Below are positions 1 through 8,226 of a DNA stretch of 64,000 nucleotides, piece by piece. The DNA comes from an archaeon (GTDB lineage: Archaea > Methanobacteriota_B > Thermococci > Methanofastidiosales > NM3): the NCBI GenBank assembly GCA_004212155.1, contig RXIG01000004.1, positions 1-64,000 of the forward strand, given 5' to 3'. The position numbers and the translations under genes are program-made. The stretch's first letter is position 1, and every line of letters begins with the position of its first letter. A model generated the notes under the pieces. It saw nothing but the letters and a program-made list of their open reading frames with translations, was not told the origin of the DNA and ran no database searches.

Positions 1-789
1 ATATGTCATATACACAGTATTGTAATCGGTCACGTCGACTGGATTTTCCGTTTGTGCATTAACGTACCCACCGTTATTGTAAAATATTTTATCTGCCCGC
101 AGGTAGATGTATGTTGAAGCTTCCGTATATATGTAGGGGCTGTCGCTGTCCCCCTGCACCCATGAGACATGCTCCGTGCCGTCTTCGTACAGATAGAGGG
201 GGGATTCAGGGGGGCTGGCCGCAGACCACACCTCGTCCCACGACGCTCCGTCCCATTGCAGCACGCGCTTGACGTCCGCCCATGATGCCCCGTCCCAGTG
301 CTTGATCGACGGCACGCTCACCCAGCCGCTTCCGTTCCAGTATTTTGCGTCGGCCATGCTATCACGTCGAGGTATCGAACCAGAAGTCTCCCGTGTTCTC
401 GGCTGTAGGCTGGCTGTCCTGGACCGTGGCGCCCGCGACTCCCGTTCGGTGATCGGCCCGTCGCCGAGCACCTCGACGATCAGCCACGCCTTGCTCTCGA
501 CGTACACGCCGGGCTCGACGCCCGCCCAGTCGAAGTGCTCCATCGTGGTGCCGTCGTCGGGACACCCCTTTCTCCTGAGGCGGAGCACCTTGTAGGTCTC
601 GCCGTAGGGCGTCGTTACCGTCCTGAGTCCCTTAGGTATCAATTCCGGGGCCACCGCGTACACGGCGCTCCCTCCGTTCAGGTAGAGGTCGTCCATCAGG
701 TCCTTCCTGCTGTAGGGCAGCCCCTCCTCCGCCGCGCGTATGGCGCGGTCATATTGCCGTTGATTGCACGAGCTCATATTGCATGCCAT
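1..789 (-). CDS. Virus/tail-fibre-like protein(s), partial at window edge; one open frame from ATG at 789 to base 1, possibly two genes (789..362 via a -1 shift, then 357..1)
   Basis: Manual minus-strand translation: MACNMSSCNQRQYDRAIRAAEEGLPYSRKDLMDDLYLNGGSAVYAVAPELIPKGLRTVTTPYGETYKVLRLRRKGCPDDGTTMEHFDWAGVEPGVYVESKAWLIVEVLGDGPITERES...; the -1 frame reads GATVQDSQPTAENTGDFWFDTST*; then MADAKYWNGSGWVSVPSIKHWDGASWADVKRVLQWDGASWDEVW with repeated W-x-G-x-x-W units. Low-complexity WDGASW repeats suggest a virion/tail protein. Confidence 0.45.
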   Translation of the reverse strand, partial: MACNMSSCNQRQYDRAIRAAEEGLPYSRKDLMDDLYLNGGSAVYAVAPELIPKGLRTVTTPYGETYKVLRLRRKGCPDDGTTMEHFDWAGVEPGVYVESKAWLIVEVLGDGPITERESRAPRSRTASLQPRTRETSGSIPRRDSMADAKYWNGSGWVSVPSIKHWDGASWADVKRVLQWDGASWDEVWSAASPPESPLYLYEDGTEHVSWVQGDSDSPYIYTEASTYIYLRADKIFYNNGGYVNAQTENPVDVTDYNTVYMTY

Positions 790-1017
790 TTACTTGCCTC
801 CCGTTGCGCTCTTGTCGTACCACCAGCTCACGCCCATGTACCCCGTGAGTGCGGTGAGCATCCCGAACATGAGCCCCGTGAGCCAGTCGGGCACCGAGGT
901 CATGTCCTGGAACACCACCCCGTAGGTGAGGGTGAGAAGGGCGATGCTGAAGGTGATGGCGAGAACGAGCACGACCTGACGCTTGGTCGAGGTCCGTATG
1001 GTCTCCAGGTTGCTCAT
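790..1017 (-). CDS. Small membrane protein, holin-like
   Basis: 75 aa ORF with two hydrophobic segments (VVLVLAITFSIALLTLTYGVVF; LTGLMFGMLTALTGYMGVSWWY), directly upstream of the tail-like ORF. Confidence 0.45.
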   Translation of the reverse strand: MSNLETIRTSTKRQVVLVLAITFSIALLTLTYGVVFQDMTSVPDWLTGLMFGMLTALTGYMGVSWWYDKSATGGK

Positions 1018-1027
1018 GTGGACACCT

Positions 1028-1102
1028 TGGAGCCGGCGGAGAGATTTGAACTCCCAACCTGTCCCTTACTGGGGGACCGCACTCCCGTTGTGCTACGCCG
1101 GC
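1028..1102 (-). tRNA. tRNA-like gene with encoded CCA; anticodon position reads AGU with C33, possibly virus-borne or degenerate
   Basis: Minus strand GCCGGCG-TA-GCAC-AACGGGA-GTGC-G-GTCCC-CCAGTAA-GGGAC-AGGTT-GGGAG-TTCAAAT-CTCTC-CGCCGGC-T-CCA folds as a full cloverleaf (7 bp acceptor, 4 bp D, 5 bp anticodon, 5 bp T stem). Confidence 0.6.
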
Positions 1103-1279
1103 TTGAGTTTCTCAAACATATGTAGTAATAAGGGGTTATATATAGGATTGGAAAGAGTGCAAATCCATCCGCCGCCTGGCTTAACGTCTAGAAAGGAATA
1201 AATATCTTGAAGTTCTATAATGGTGTGACGGACGAATCGACACATACTGGCATGGTAGGGTAAATGTTCCAAATGAGCG

Positions 1280-1325
1280 CCTGTTAAGCGGATGGTCGCA
1301 GGTTCAAGTCCTGCTGACGGCGCCA
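1280..1325 (+). pseudogene. 3' fragment of tRNA-Asn(GTT), putative attR of an integrated element
   Basis: CCTGTTAAGCGGATGGTCGCAGGTTCAAGTCCTGCTGACGGCGCCA: 3' anticodon side, complete T arm (GCAGG-TTCAAGT-CCTGC), 3' acceptor strand TGACGGC, discriminator G and CCA. The matching 5' acceptor GCCGTCA and D arm are absent upstream. Confidence 0.6.
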
Positions 1326-1540
1326 TTTTTATACTCTATTTTTCGATAACTGATTTTTTTTCTTTTTCTGATTCTTGCACTGTTTTCCAGGCTCAAACGA
1401 TCTCTCACCCTCAACACTACTGTTGGCTGGACACATCCTCACGTTCGTACGGCGCTTCAACTGATGCATCCTTTTTCAGGATCAGACATTACAAGGCCAA
1501 ACAACTCCAAACATTTTTAATGGAATATACAGACTGTTAC

Positions 1541-2035
1541 ATGGTGAAAAACATGAAGATTTTGGTGCTTTATTATTCTAGTACGGGCAACACGAGATCA
1601 CTTGCCGAATCCATTGCAGAAGGCGTCAGCGAGGCCGGTGCTGAGGCGGTTCTGCGGTCGACCGAGGAAGTGACGAAAAACGACTTCATCGAGTGCCAGG
1701 GCGTCATTGCGGGCTCGCCCGTCTATTTCGGGACGATGGCATGGCCGCTGAAGAAGGTCTTTGACGAGTTCGTCACCCTTCGCCGCCAGGGCAAGTCCCA
1801 GGGCAAGGTGGGTGCGGCGTTTGCCACCGCGGGGCATGTCAACGGCGGCAAGGAGACGACGATGATATCCATCATCCAGGCCCTTTTGATATATGGCATG
1901 GTCATCGTTGGCGACCCCAAGGATGCCAGCGGCCACTACGGTGTCGCCTCGATCGGAGCCCCGGATGAGCAGGCAAGGGAGGATGGAAAGAAGCTAGGGA
2001 AACGCGTCGTTTCCGTTGCAGAAAAGCTCTTTTGA
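1541..2035 (+). CDS. Flavodoxin/WrbA-like NADPH-dependent FMN reductase family protein
   Basis: MVKNMKILVLYYSSTGNTRSLAESIAEGV and GSPVYFGTMAWPLKKVFDEF: flavodoxin FMN-binding motifs. The ORF-track start at 1292 runs into the tRNA fragment. Confidence 0.8.
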   Translation: MVKNMKILVLYYSSTGNTRSLAESIAEGVSEAGAEAVLRSTEEVTKNDFIECQGVIAGSPVYFGTMAWPLKKVFDEFVTLRRQGKSQGKVGAAFATAGHVNGGKETTMISIIQALLIYGMVIVGDPKDASGHYGVASIGAPDEQAREDGKKLGKRVVSVAEKLF

Positions 2036-2107
2036 GCTTTCTTTTTCCTTTCTTATCGAAATTCCGAAAGCCTTTTATAGTCACTGTTGCAATCTCTCTT
2101 CACGCAG

Positions 2108-2181
2108 GGGCCTATAGCTTAGTTTGGTGGAGCTCCCGGCTCATAACCGGGCGGTCAGGGGTTCAAATCCCCTTAGGCCCA
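2108..2181 (+). tRNA. tRNA with CAU anticodon (Met or Ile2)
   Basis: GGGCCTA-TA-GCTTAGTTTGGTGGAGC-T-CCCGGCTCATAACCGGG-CGGTC-AGGGG-TTCAAAT-CCCCT-TAGGCCC-A; full cloverleaf, loop CTCATAA. Confidence 0.9.
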
Positions 2182-2240
2182 CTTTTTAATAATTTAAAAA
2201 ATGATATATAGTGATAAAAAAGAAAAAGATTGGGACACGA

Positions 2241-3161
2241 TCACTCGAAAAAGTCGTCGTGGTCCTCTTCGATCTGCGCCCTCTCTTCTGCATAATCTAG
2301 CGCATCTTCGTATGCCGCATCGCGCTCTGTAGCGAACTCGTCAATGAGGGGTGCAAGTGCTTGCCCTGTTTCAGGGAATGCTGCAGGATGCGTGCTTTCA
2401 AGCGTGATAATGCTGTCTATGTTGCTTGTCAGCGTCGCATCATGGTTGTTTTGTTCAGTCAGGTAGTTGTTTGCAGCCTGCCAGTTGCCCTGCCCTGCCG
2501 CGTATGCAGCCTCTTTTAGGAAGCCGAGCGACTTGTTGGCATTGTCACACATCGATACGAGGTATGCCGTATACTGTTTGACATAGGCGACGTCGATCTT
2601 TTGTGAGAGCTCATGCATCGACTCGGCAGTCAGGAGCAGATCGTCCCACTTCTCCTGTGATAGGTTTGCCGTTGTCGTCGTTGCTTGGTAGTTGCTATTG
2701 TTAAAGTAGTAGACCGCATCGCTGTACTGTTGATACGCGGTGCTAAACGTGGTGAAGAAGCTGTCGTAGTGTTGGCTGAACTTGTGCGCATAGATCATCT
2801 TGTTGTTGTAACTGATCTGTTCGATGAACGCATCGATCTCATCTTCCCAGAGATCGACATAATCGGAAAGATAATCTTTGTCAAGGTCGCGTGCCACCGG
2901 TCCAAGCGCATTTACCTCTGTCTTTGCAGCTTGATAGTGATCGATGGCGGAATCGAATTGGGCGAGCGCGAGGTCGTACTGTTCTTGATTTGCAGCCGTG
3001 TTCCCTTCGTCTTTAGCGTCGTTTCCCTCGCTGATGTGGGCATTTGCCGCATCAACATGCTCGTTCCATGCATCTATGTTTTCATCACTGCCACCAATGC
3101 ATCCTGATACCGCGATGAGCGGGATGAGAAGCAGTGCGATCAAGAGTATAGATCTTTTCAT
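2241..3161 (-). CDS. Secreted lipoprotein with helical repeats, unknown function
   Basis: MKRSILLIALLLIPLIAVSGCIGG: signal peptide and lipobox (SGC); Ala/Asn/Gln-rich helical body. Confidence 0.6.
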   Translation of the reverse strand: MKRSILLIALLLIPLIAVSGCIGGSDENIDAWNEHVDAANAHISEGNDAKDEGNTAANQEQYDLALAQFDSAIDHYQAAKTEVNALGPVARDLDKDYLSDYVDLWEDEIDAFIEQISYNNKMIYAHKFSQHYDSFFTTFSTAYQQYSDAVYYFNNSNYQATTTTANLSQEKWDDLLLTAESMHELSQKIDVAYVKQYTAYLVSMCDNANKSLGFLKEAAYAAGQGNWQAANNYLTEQNNHDATLTSNIDSIITLESTHPAAFPETGQALAPLIDEFATERDAAYEDALDYAEERAQIEEDHDDFFE

Positions 3162-3391
3162 TGTGAGACACCTAAAAAATCTTTGTGTGCTTTCTATTTA
3201 AACGTTGCTTTGATTATGTTAGTTCTCGTGCTATTGAAAGAGTTATTTTTTCGTCGTTGATGCTTTAATCTCCATTTTTTATGGCTCAGAGCCAATATGA
3301 TTTGCTGCATTGGCGTGGCATTTAACGAAGTGGAATAATACCTTCAAAGAATAAAAGGGCACCATTACCTATCGCGCATGGAGCTACGTTA

Positions 3392-4060
3392 TCAAAGGAC
3401 ACGTATCAATGGTGGTATCTCGCTAAGCGAATGTACGATGAAGTCACACGGGGCATCATGTGGTTCACGGCGGTGCTTGTCCATGCATATCGTGTGCATC
3501 CCGCATTCGCGAGCCCCGCTTATGTATTCGACACGGTCATCGACGAAGACGGCGTCGCTCGCATCGCAGTGCGCAATGGACAGCGCCGTCTCAAACATCT
3601 TTCGGTCTGGCTTGCTGTACCCGACCGTCTCGGAGATGAGAACGTGGGTGAAAAATGATTCAAGTCCGAGGCGCAGGATCTTTTCCCACTGTTTGAGCGA
3701 CCGGCCGTTCGAGATGATGTTTACCTCCATTCCCATCTTCTTGAGCTCTATTAGCGTAGACACTGTATCGCTGTACGGATGCATGTTGGCAAACTTGGTG
3801 TTGTGGTATCCTATGATGCCTGCGGCGATGAGCCGGTAGTTCTTCTCGCCGATGGTCTCCTCGACGAGGAGATCGAAGTGGCCCGGGTAGTTCGACCCCT
3901 TTCTCCTGACGATCTCGACAAGCTTCTTGCATCCCCCTTCGGGGGTGAGCGGCAAGCCCTGGTCGATCATCGCATGCACGGCGGCATTGCGAGCTAGACG
4001 CGCAAGGCGCGTCGTGTTGTGCAGCGTGTCGTCAAGGTCGAAGAACACGGTTGATATCAT
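3392..4060 (-). CDS. HAD-superfamily hydrolase
   Basis: VFFDLDDTLHNT (motif I), NIISNGR (II), KPDRKMFETAL and VFVDDRVEYISGA (III/IV). Confidence 0.8.
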   Translation of the reverse strand: MISTVFFDLDDTLHNTTRLARLARNAAVHAMIDQGLPLTPEGGCKKLVEIVRRKGSNYPGHFDLLVEETIGEKNYRLIAAGIIGYHNTKFANMHPYSDTVSTLIELKKMGMEVNIISNGRSLKQWEKILRLGLESFFTHVLISETVGYSKPDRKMFETALSIAHCDASDAVFVDDRVEYISGARECGMHTICMDKHRREPHDAPCDFIVHSLSEIPPLIRVL

Positions 4061-4084
4061 AATAAGAATAGAAGGGAAGGAACA

Positions 4085-5080
4085 TTAAAGAGTTATCGTT
4101 CTTCCCGATGGGAGCGCGGCCTCTATACTGCCCGTATCGGTGACGGTGCCGAGCTTGAACGTGGGATAGTGCTTGTTGAGCAGCCTGTGCGCCGTCTCGG
4201 CGTCCTCCGGGCGAACGATCACAACGAAGCCGATACCCATGTTGAACGTCTTGTACATCTCCTCGTCCGAGACCTCCCCGAAGTGCTGTATCGCCTGGAA
4301 GATGGGCGATGCGTGCGGCATCTCGAGCGAGAAGCCAACACCCTTCTTGAGGCGAAGCAGGTTGAGGAGCCCAGAGCCAGTGATGTGCACAAGGCCCGTT
4401 GGACGGCACATCTCGAGCAGGTCAAGCACAGGCTTTACGTAGATGCGGGTCGGCTCGAGGAGCAGGTAGTAGCTCTCCTTCGGTATGACCTTGCGTGCGA
4501 GCGTGAGGCCGTTGGAGTGTATTCCCGAGCTCTCTATGCCAAGCACCACATCCCCCAGGGATATCTCGTCGCCGGAGATGATCTTGTCCTTGTCGACGAT
4601 GCCAATGGCAGTGCCCATGAGGTCGATGCCGTCGCCATCTCCCGAGAGGAGCTCGGGCACGGTGGCCGTCTCGCCGCCAACGATCGCCACGTCAGCCTCT
4701 CGGGCGCCGCGAAGCAGTCCCTCACCAAGACGTTCCATGACGTAGCTGTCGGGGCGTTGCACCGATATGGCGTCAACGAACGTGATCGGTGTCGCACCGA
4801 CACAGATGATGTCGTTTACGTTCATGGCCATGAGGTCAACTCCAAGCGTCTCGTAGCGCTGGAGCTCCCTGCCGACGAGGATCTTCGTTCCTACGCCGTC
4901 GGTGCTCACGGCAAGGGCACGGTCGCCCAGGTCGACAAGCCCGGAGAAATGGCCAAGCGAGCCGAGCGGCGCGCCGACCTTGCCCTGTCTGAGCGCATGC
5001 GTCTGAGCGACAAAGGCCGCAAGCGAGGAGACCGCCTCTTCCTCCTTTCGTATGTCCACGCCTGAGGATGCATAGTCCAT
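4085..5080 (-). CDS. purM: Phosphoribosylformylglycinamidine cyclo-ligase (AIR synthetase)
   Basis: MDYASSGVDIRKEEEAV; VSTDGVGTKILVG; GGETATVPELL; within the pur operon. Confidence 0.93.
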   Translation of the reverse strand: MDYASSGVDIRKEEEAVSSLAAFVAQTHALRQGKVGAPLGSLGHFSGLVDLGDRALAVSTDGVGTKILVGRELQRYETLGVDLMAMNVNDIICVGATPITFVDAISVQRPDSYVMERLGEGLLRGAREADVAIVGGETATVPELLSGDGDGIDLMGTAIGIVDKDKIISGDEISLGDVVLGIESSGIHSNGLTLARKVIPKESYYLLLEPTRIYVKPVLDLLEMCRPTGLVHITGSGLLNLLRLKKGVGFSLEMPHASPIFQAIQHFGEVSDEEMYKTFNMGIGFVVIVRPEDAETAHRLLNKHYPTFKLGTVTDTGSIEAALPSGRTITL

Positions 5081-5085
5081 CGTGG

Positions 5086-5472
5086 TCACTCCCTGATACC
5101 GAGCATGCGAAGCGCCAGGTGGGCGGCGTTGTCGCCGTTGTTGATACCCACGCACGCCACGGGTACGCCCTTTGGCATCTGCGCTATCGAGAGGAGGGCG
5201 TCAAGCCCTCCGAGCGCCGCGGCCACGGGCACGCCTATGACTGGTCGTTTCGTGTGCGAAGCGAGGACACCCGGGAGCGCGGCGGAGAGGCCCGCAATGG
5301 CGATAAAGACCTTTGCATCCTGGCCTGCGAGCTCCTGCACGCGCGCCGGGTCCCGGTGGGCCGAGGCGACCTCGACCCGGTATGTCACGTCGTGTGCCTT
5401 GAGTACCCGCTCTGCCTTCTCGACGATCGGCATGTCCGACGTGCTGCCCACAACGATGAGGATGTCTTCCAT
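5086..5472 (-). CDS. purE: N5-CAIR mutase / AIR carboxylase catalytic subunit
   Basis: [52 protein letters not shown]; within the pur operon. Confidence 0.92.
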   Translation of the reverse strand: MEDILIVVGSTSDMPIVEKAERVLKAHDVTYRVEVASAHRDPARVQELAGQDAKVFIAIAGLSAALPGVLASHTKRPVIGVPVAAALGGLDALLSIAQMPKGVPVACVGINNGDNAAHLALRMLGIRE

Positions 5473-6774
5473 CTAGTGCACCAGATGCTGCTTCTTTTCA
5501 TGCTGTGGGAGGAAGTCGGTGCCCGGAAGGCGTATCTCCACCGCATGGGCGATCTTTTCTGCCCTGATTTTTGCTTCCTCTGCAGTGTCGGCGAGCGCGA
5601 GCGCCACACCGAGCCTCCTGTCGAACTTTGCCTGCGTCTTGCCGAAGAATCGAATGGCGGACTGCGGGTACATGTTCATCGCATCGTAGAGGTTGCCGAA
5701 CTCGGCGTCCCAGCCGTCGTGCGGGCTCTTGATGACGTGTGACGCACCCGCCTTGAGCGGCTCGATGATGTTGAATCCGTTCTGTTTGACCGATGGGATG
5801 GGAAGGCCCATTACGGCGCGCACGTGCAGTCCCTGCTCCGAGTAGCCTGGCGGATTGGTGATCATCGTGACCATGCCAGTGTCGTGCGGACGAGGGGATA
5901 TCTCGTTTGCCCAGACCTCGTCTCCCTTGACGAACAGCTCGCAGCCGAAGAGGCCGAGGCCGCCGAGTGTGTTCGTGATCTTTTCCGTCGTCTTGTAGAT
6001 GTTCTCCTCGGCCTTGTCGCTCACCTCTGCGGGCTGCCATGATGAGTGGTAGTCGCCCTCGATCTGGTAGTGTCCCACCGGTTTGGGGAACGTGGTGACG
6101 ATCTTGCCGTTCTCGTCGAAGTGACGCACCGCAAGCTCGGTTACCTCGATGTCGAAGTCGATGTGCTCCTCGACGATGACCCAATCGCCCTGGCCGCGTG
6201 CATCCTCGTTGGCGCGCTTCCATGCCTGTTCGACGTCCTCAGGGCCCTTCACGAAGTGCGAACCGTGGCCGGACGACGACATGATGGCCTTCGACCAGCA
6301 CGGATACCCGATCTGTTCACATGCGTCCCTGAGCTCGTCGAGCGAGTGTGCATAACGGTACTTCGATGCGCGCACTCCTGCCTCCTTGGATATGAGCTCG
6401 CGTGAGCGCTCCCTGTGCATTGTGACGTATGTGGCCCGTGCGTTGGGTATGACGTTCCATCCGTCGTCCTCGAGGGACTGGAGGACATCGAGGTTGATCG
6501 CCTCGATCTCGGGGATGATGGCGTCGGGCTGTTCGTATTCGATGAGCGAGCGCAACGCCCCTCCGTTTTTCATGTCGATGGTGTAGTCGCGATGAGCCAC
6601 CTGCTGTGCAGGCGCGCGTGCATACCTGTCGACGGCAACGGTCTCGATCCCGAGCCGCTGAGCCTCGATGATGATCTCCTTTCCCAGCTCACCTGAACCA
6701 AGCAGCATCAGCTTGGCCTTCGTCTTAGTGAGCGGCGTACCCAAAATTTCCCTTTTCTTTCTTTCGTGTGCCAT
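5473..6774 (-). CDS. purT: Formate-dependent GAR formyltransferase 2
   Basis: ATP-grasp enzyme with LLGSGELGKEIIIEAQRLG, EIEAINLDVLQSLE, EISPRPHDTGMVTM. Confidence 0.93.
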   Translation of the reverse strand: MAHERKKREILGTPLTKTKAKLMLLGSGELGKEIIIEAQRLGIETVAVDRYARAPAQQVAHRDYTIDMKNGGALRSLIEYEQPDAIIPEIEAINLDVLQSLEDDGWNVIPNARATYVTMHRERSRELISKEAGVRASKYRYAHSLDELRDACEQIGYPCWSKAIMSSSGHGSHFVKGPEDVEQAWKRANEDARGQGDWVIVEEHIDFDIEVTELAVRHFDENGKIVTTFPKPVGHYQIEGDYHSSWQPAEVSDKAEENIYKTTEKITNTLGGLGLFGCELFVKGDEVWANEISPRPHDTGMVTMITNPPGYSEQGLHVRAVMGLPIPSVKQNGFNIIEPLKAGASHVIKSPHDGWDAEFGNLYDAMNMYPQSAIRFFGKTQAKFDRRLGVALALADTAEEAKIRAEKIAHAVEIRLPGTDFLPQHEKKQHLVH

Positions 6775-6787
6775 GCGTTTACAACTC

Positions 6788-8224
6788 CTACGTTTCTATC
6801 TTGCCTATGCCCGGAATCCAGTCGATCGTCTTTCCGATGAGTCCCCGGGCCTCCCTGTAGCGGAATATGTCCCGTGCAAGGTCTGCCTGGTCCTGGCGCT
6901 TTTGCATGAGTGCCTTGGTGCCTATGTCTTTCCTGTGGAACAGCTTCCAGTCCGATTTGATGTGGGATATCGCCTGCTCGACCTTCTGGCTTGCCTCCTC
7001 GACGGTGTCTGCCGAGGCATAGACCTCGAGAGCACGCGAACCTCCCGTGTAATAGGTTCCATTCTCTTCGTACATCGATCCGAAGTAGATGTGCGAGCCG
7101 CTTTGCGCCACCTTGTCGAAGTCGATGGCGACCTCGTGGCCCTTGCCCATACCTCGCTCGTTGGGATATCCCTTCGGTGCCACGACCTTGACGACATTGG
7201 CCTTCTCCTCAAACTTCGCATCGATGTTGGCGACGTTTCCGTTCATCATGCCGTTGACGATCTCGTCGAAGTTTTGCAGCTGCGGCATGACGTTTACCGT
7301 CTCGGGGTCGCCCAGGCGCGAGTAGAACTCGATGACGGTGGGTCCCCACTTCTCCGTCAGCATGAACTGCCCCGAAAGGACGCCAAAGTAAGGTTCGCCC
7401 GTCTCTTTCTTGATAGCCTGCACGACCTTCTTCACGATGTCAAACGATGTGTCGTAGTCGCGTTTGGTGAGGAAGGGAAGGACGTTTCCCGTGCCGGCAA
7501 TCGAGCCCATGCCGCCTGTCTCGGGTCCGATGTCCTCAACGAAGGCGTGAGGGTGGTCCTGGACCATCTTGAGCGGCACGATGTGCGTGCCGTCGGTGAA
7601 GCACTGGAGCGTGTACTCGACCCCCTCTACCCGCTCTTCGATGAGGATGGGGTCCTCGAGGTCCTTTGAGAGCTTCTGCTCGACGATGTCAGAGACATGT
7701 CGCTTCTTGGCGTGGCTCTTTTCCTCCTTGAGGTAGGCCTGGATGTCGGCGATGACCTTGACGCCCTTTCCCCCCGCCTGGCGCGTAGGCTTGATCGCGA
7801 CCGAGCCGGGATATTCGTCGATATAGCGTATCGCCTCGTTGATGTTCGAGAACGTCTTGAAGCGCAGCCTTCCGTGCATGCCGTACTTTTCCATGAGCTT
7901 TCGCATGAATCCCTTTGATTTCTCGATCTCGGCGGTCTTCTGCGATGCGCCGATGACATTGAATCCCTCTTTGCGAAGCGTGTCGGAGACCCCGGCAAAT
8001 AGCGATTCCTCGCTGCCTATGAAGATCACGTCGGGCTGCACATTGTGCGCCACCTTGGCCACCGCCGCGCCGTCGAGAATGTCGACGACGTGGAGTTCCT
8101 TTGACATGGCCAGGAGGCCCGGATTCCTGGCATCGCTTGCCGTATAGACCTCATAACCGCTTCGTGTTGCTGTCTCGGCGATGGCGTGTTCCCTGCCACC
8201 GCTTCCAACGATCATAAACTTCAT
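6788..8224 (-). CDS. purD: Phosphoribosylamine-glycine ligase (GAR synthetase), long archaeal form
   Basis: MKFMIVGSGGREHAIAETATRSG; GPETGGMGSIAGTG; EFYSRLGDPETVNVMPQL. Confidence 0.92.
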   Translation of the reverse strand: MKFMIVGSGGREHAIAETATRSGYEVYTASDARNPGLLAMSKELHVVDILDGAAVAKVAHNVQPDVIFIGSEESLFAGVSDTLRKEGFNVIGASQKTAEIEKSKGFMRKLMEKYGMHGRLRFKTFSNINEAIRYIDEYPGSVAIKPTRQAGGKGVKVIADIQAYLKEEKSHAKKRHVSDIVEQKLSKDLEDPILIEERVEGVEYTLQCFTDGTHIVPLKMVQDHPHAFVEDIGPETGGMGSIAGTGNVLPFLTKRDYDTSFDIVKKVVQAIKKETGEPYFGVLSGQFMLTEKWGPTVIEFYSRLGDPETVNVMPQLQNFDEIVNGMMNGNVANIDAKFEEKANVVKVVAPKGYPNERGMGKGHEVAIDFDKVAQSGSHIYFGSMYEENGTYYTGGSRALEVYASADTVEEASQKVEQAISHIKSDWKLFHRKDIGTKALMQKRQDQADLARDIFRYREARGLIGKTIDWIPGIGKIET

Positions 8225-8226
8225 AT

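Noticed and set aside
1200-1325. Intact or intron-containing tRNA-Asn
   Set aside because: No 5' acceptor GCCGTCA or D arm occurs upstream and only 3 of 5 anticodon-stem pairs form, so it is best read as a 3' fragment.
1093-1326. 77 aa minus-strand ORF MAPSAGLEPATIRLTGAHLEH
   Set aside because: It is the antisense translation of the tRNA 3' fragment (SAGLEPATIRL is a classic spurious tRNA-derived peptide).
4169-5065. 298 aa plus-strand ORF antisense to purM
   Set aside because: Shadow ORF in GC-rich coding sequence; no recognisable domain, and the opposite strand is clearly purM.
6668-7669. 333 aa plus-strand ORF antisense to purD
   Set aside because: Shadow ORF; purD on the minus strand is unambiguous.
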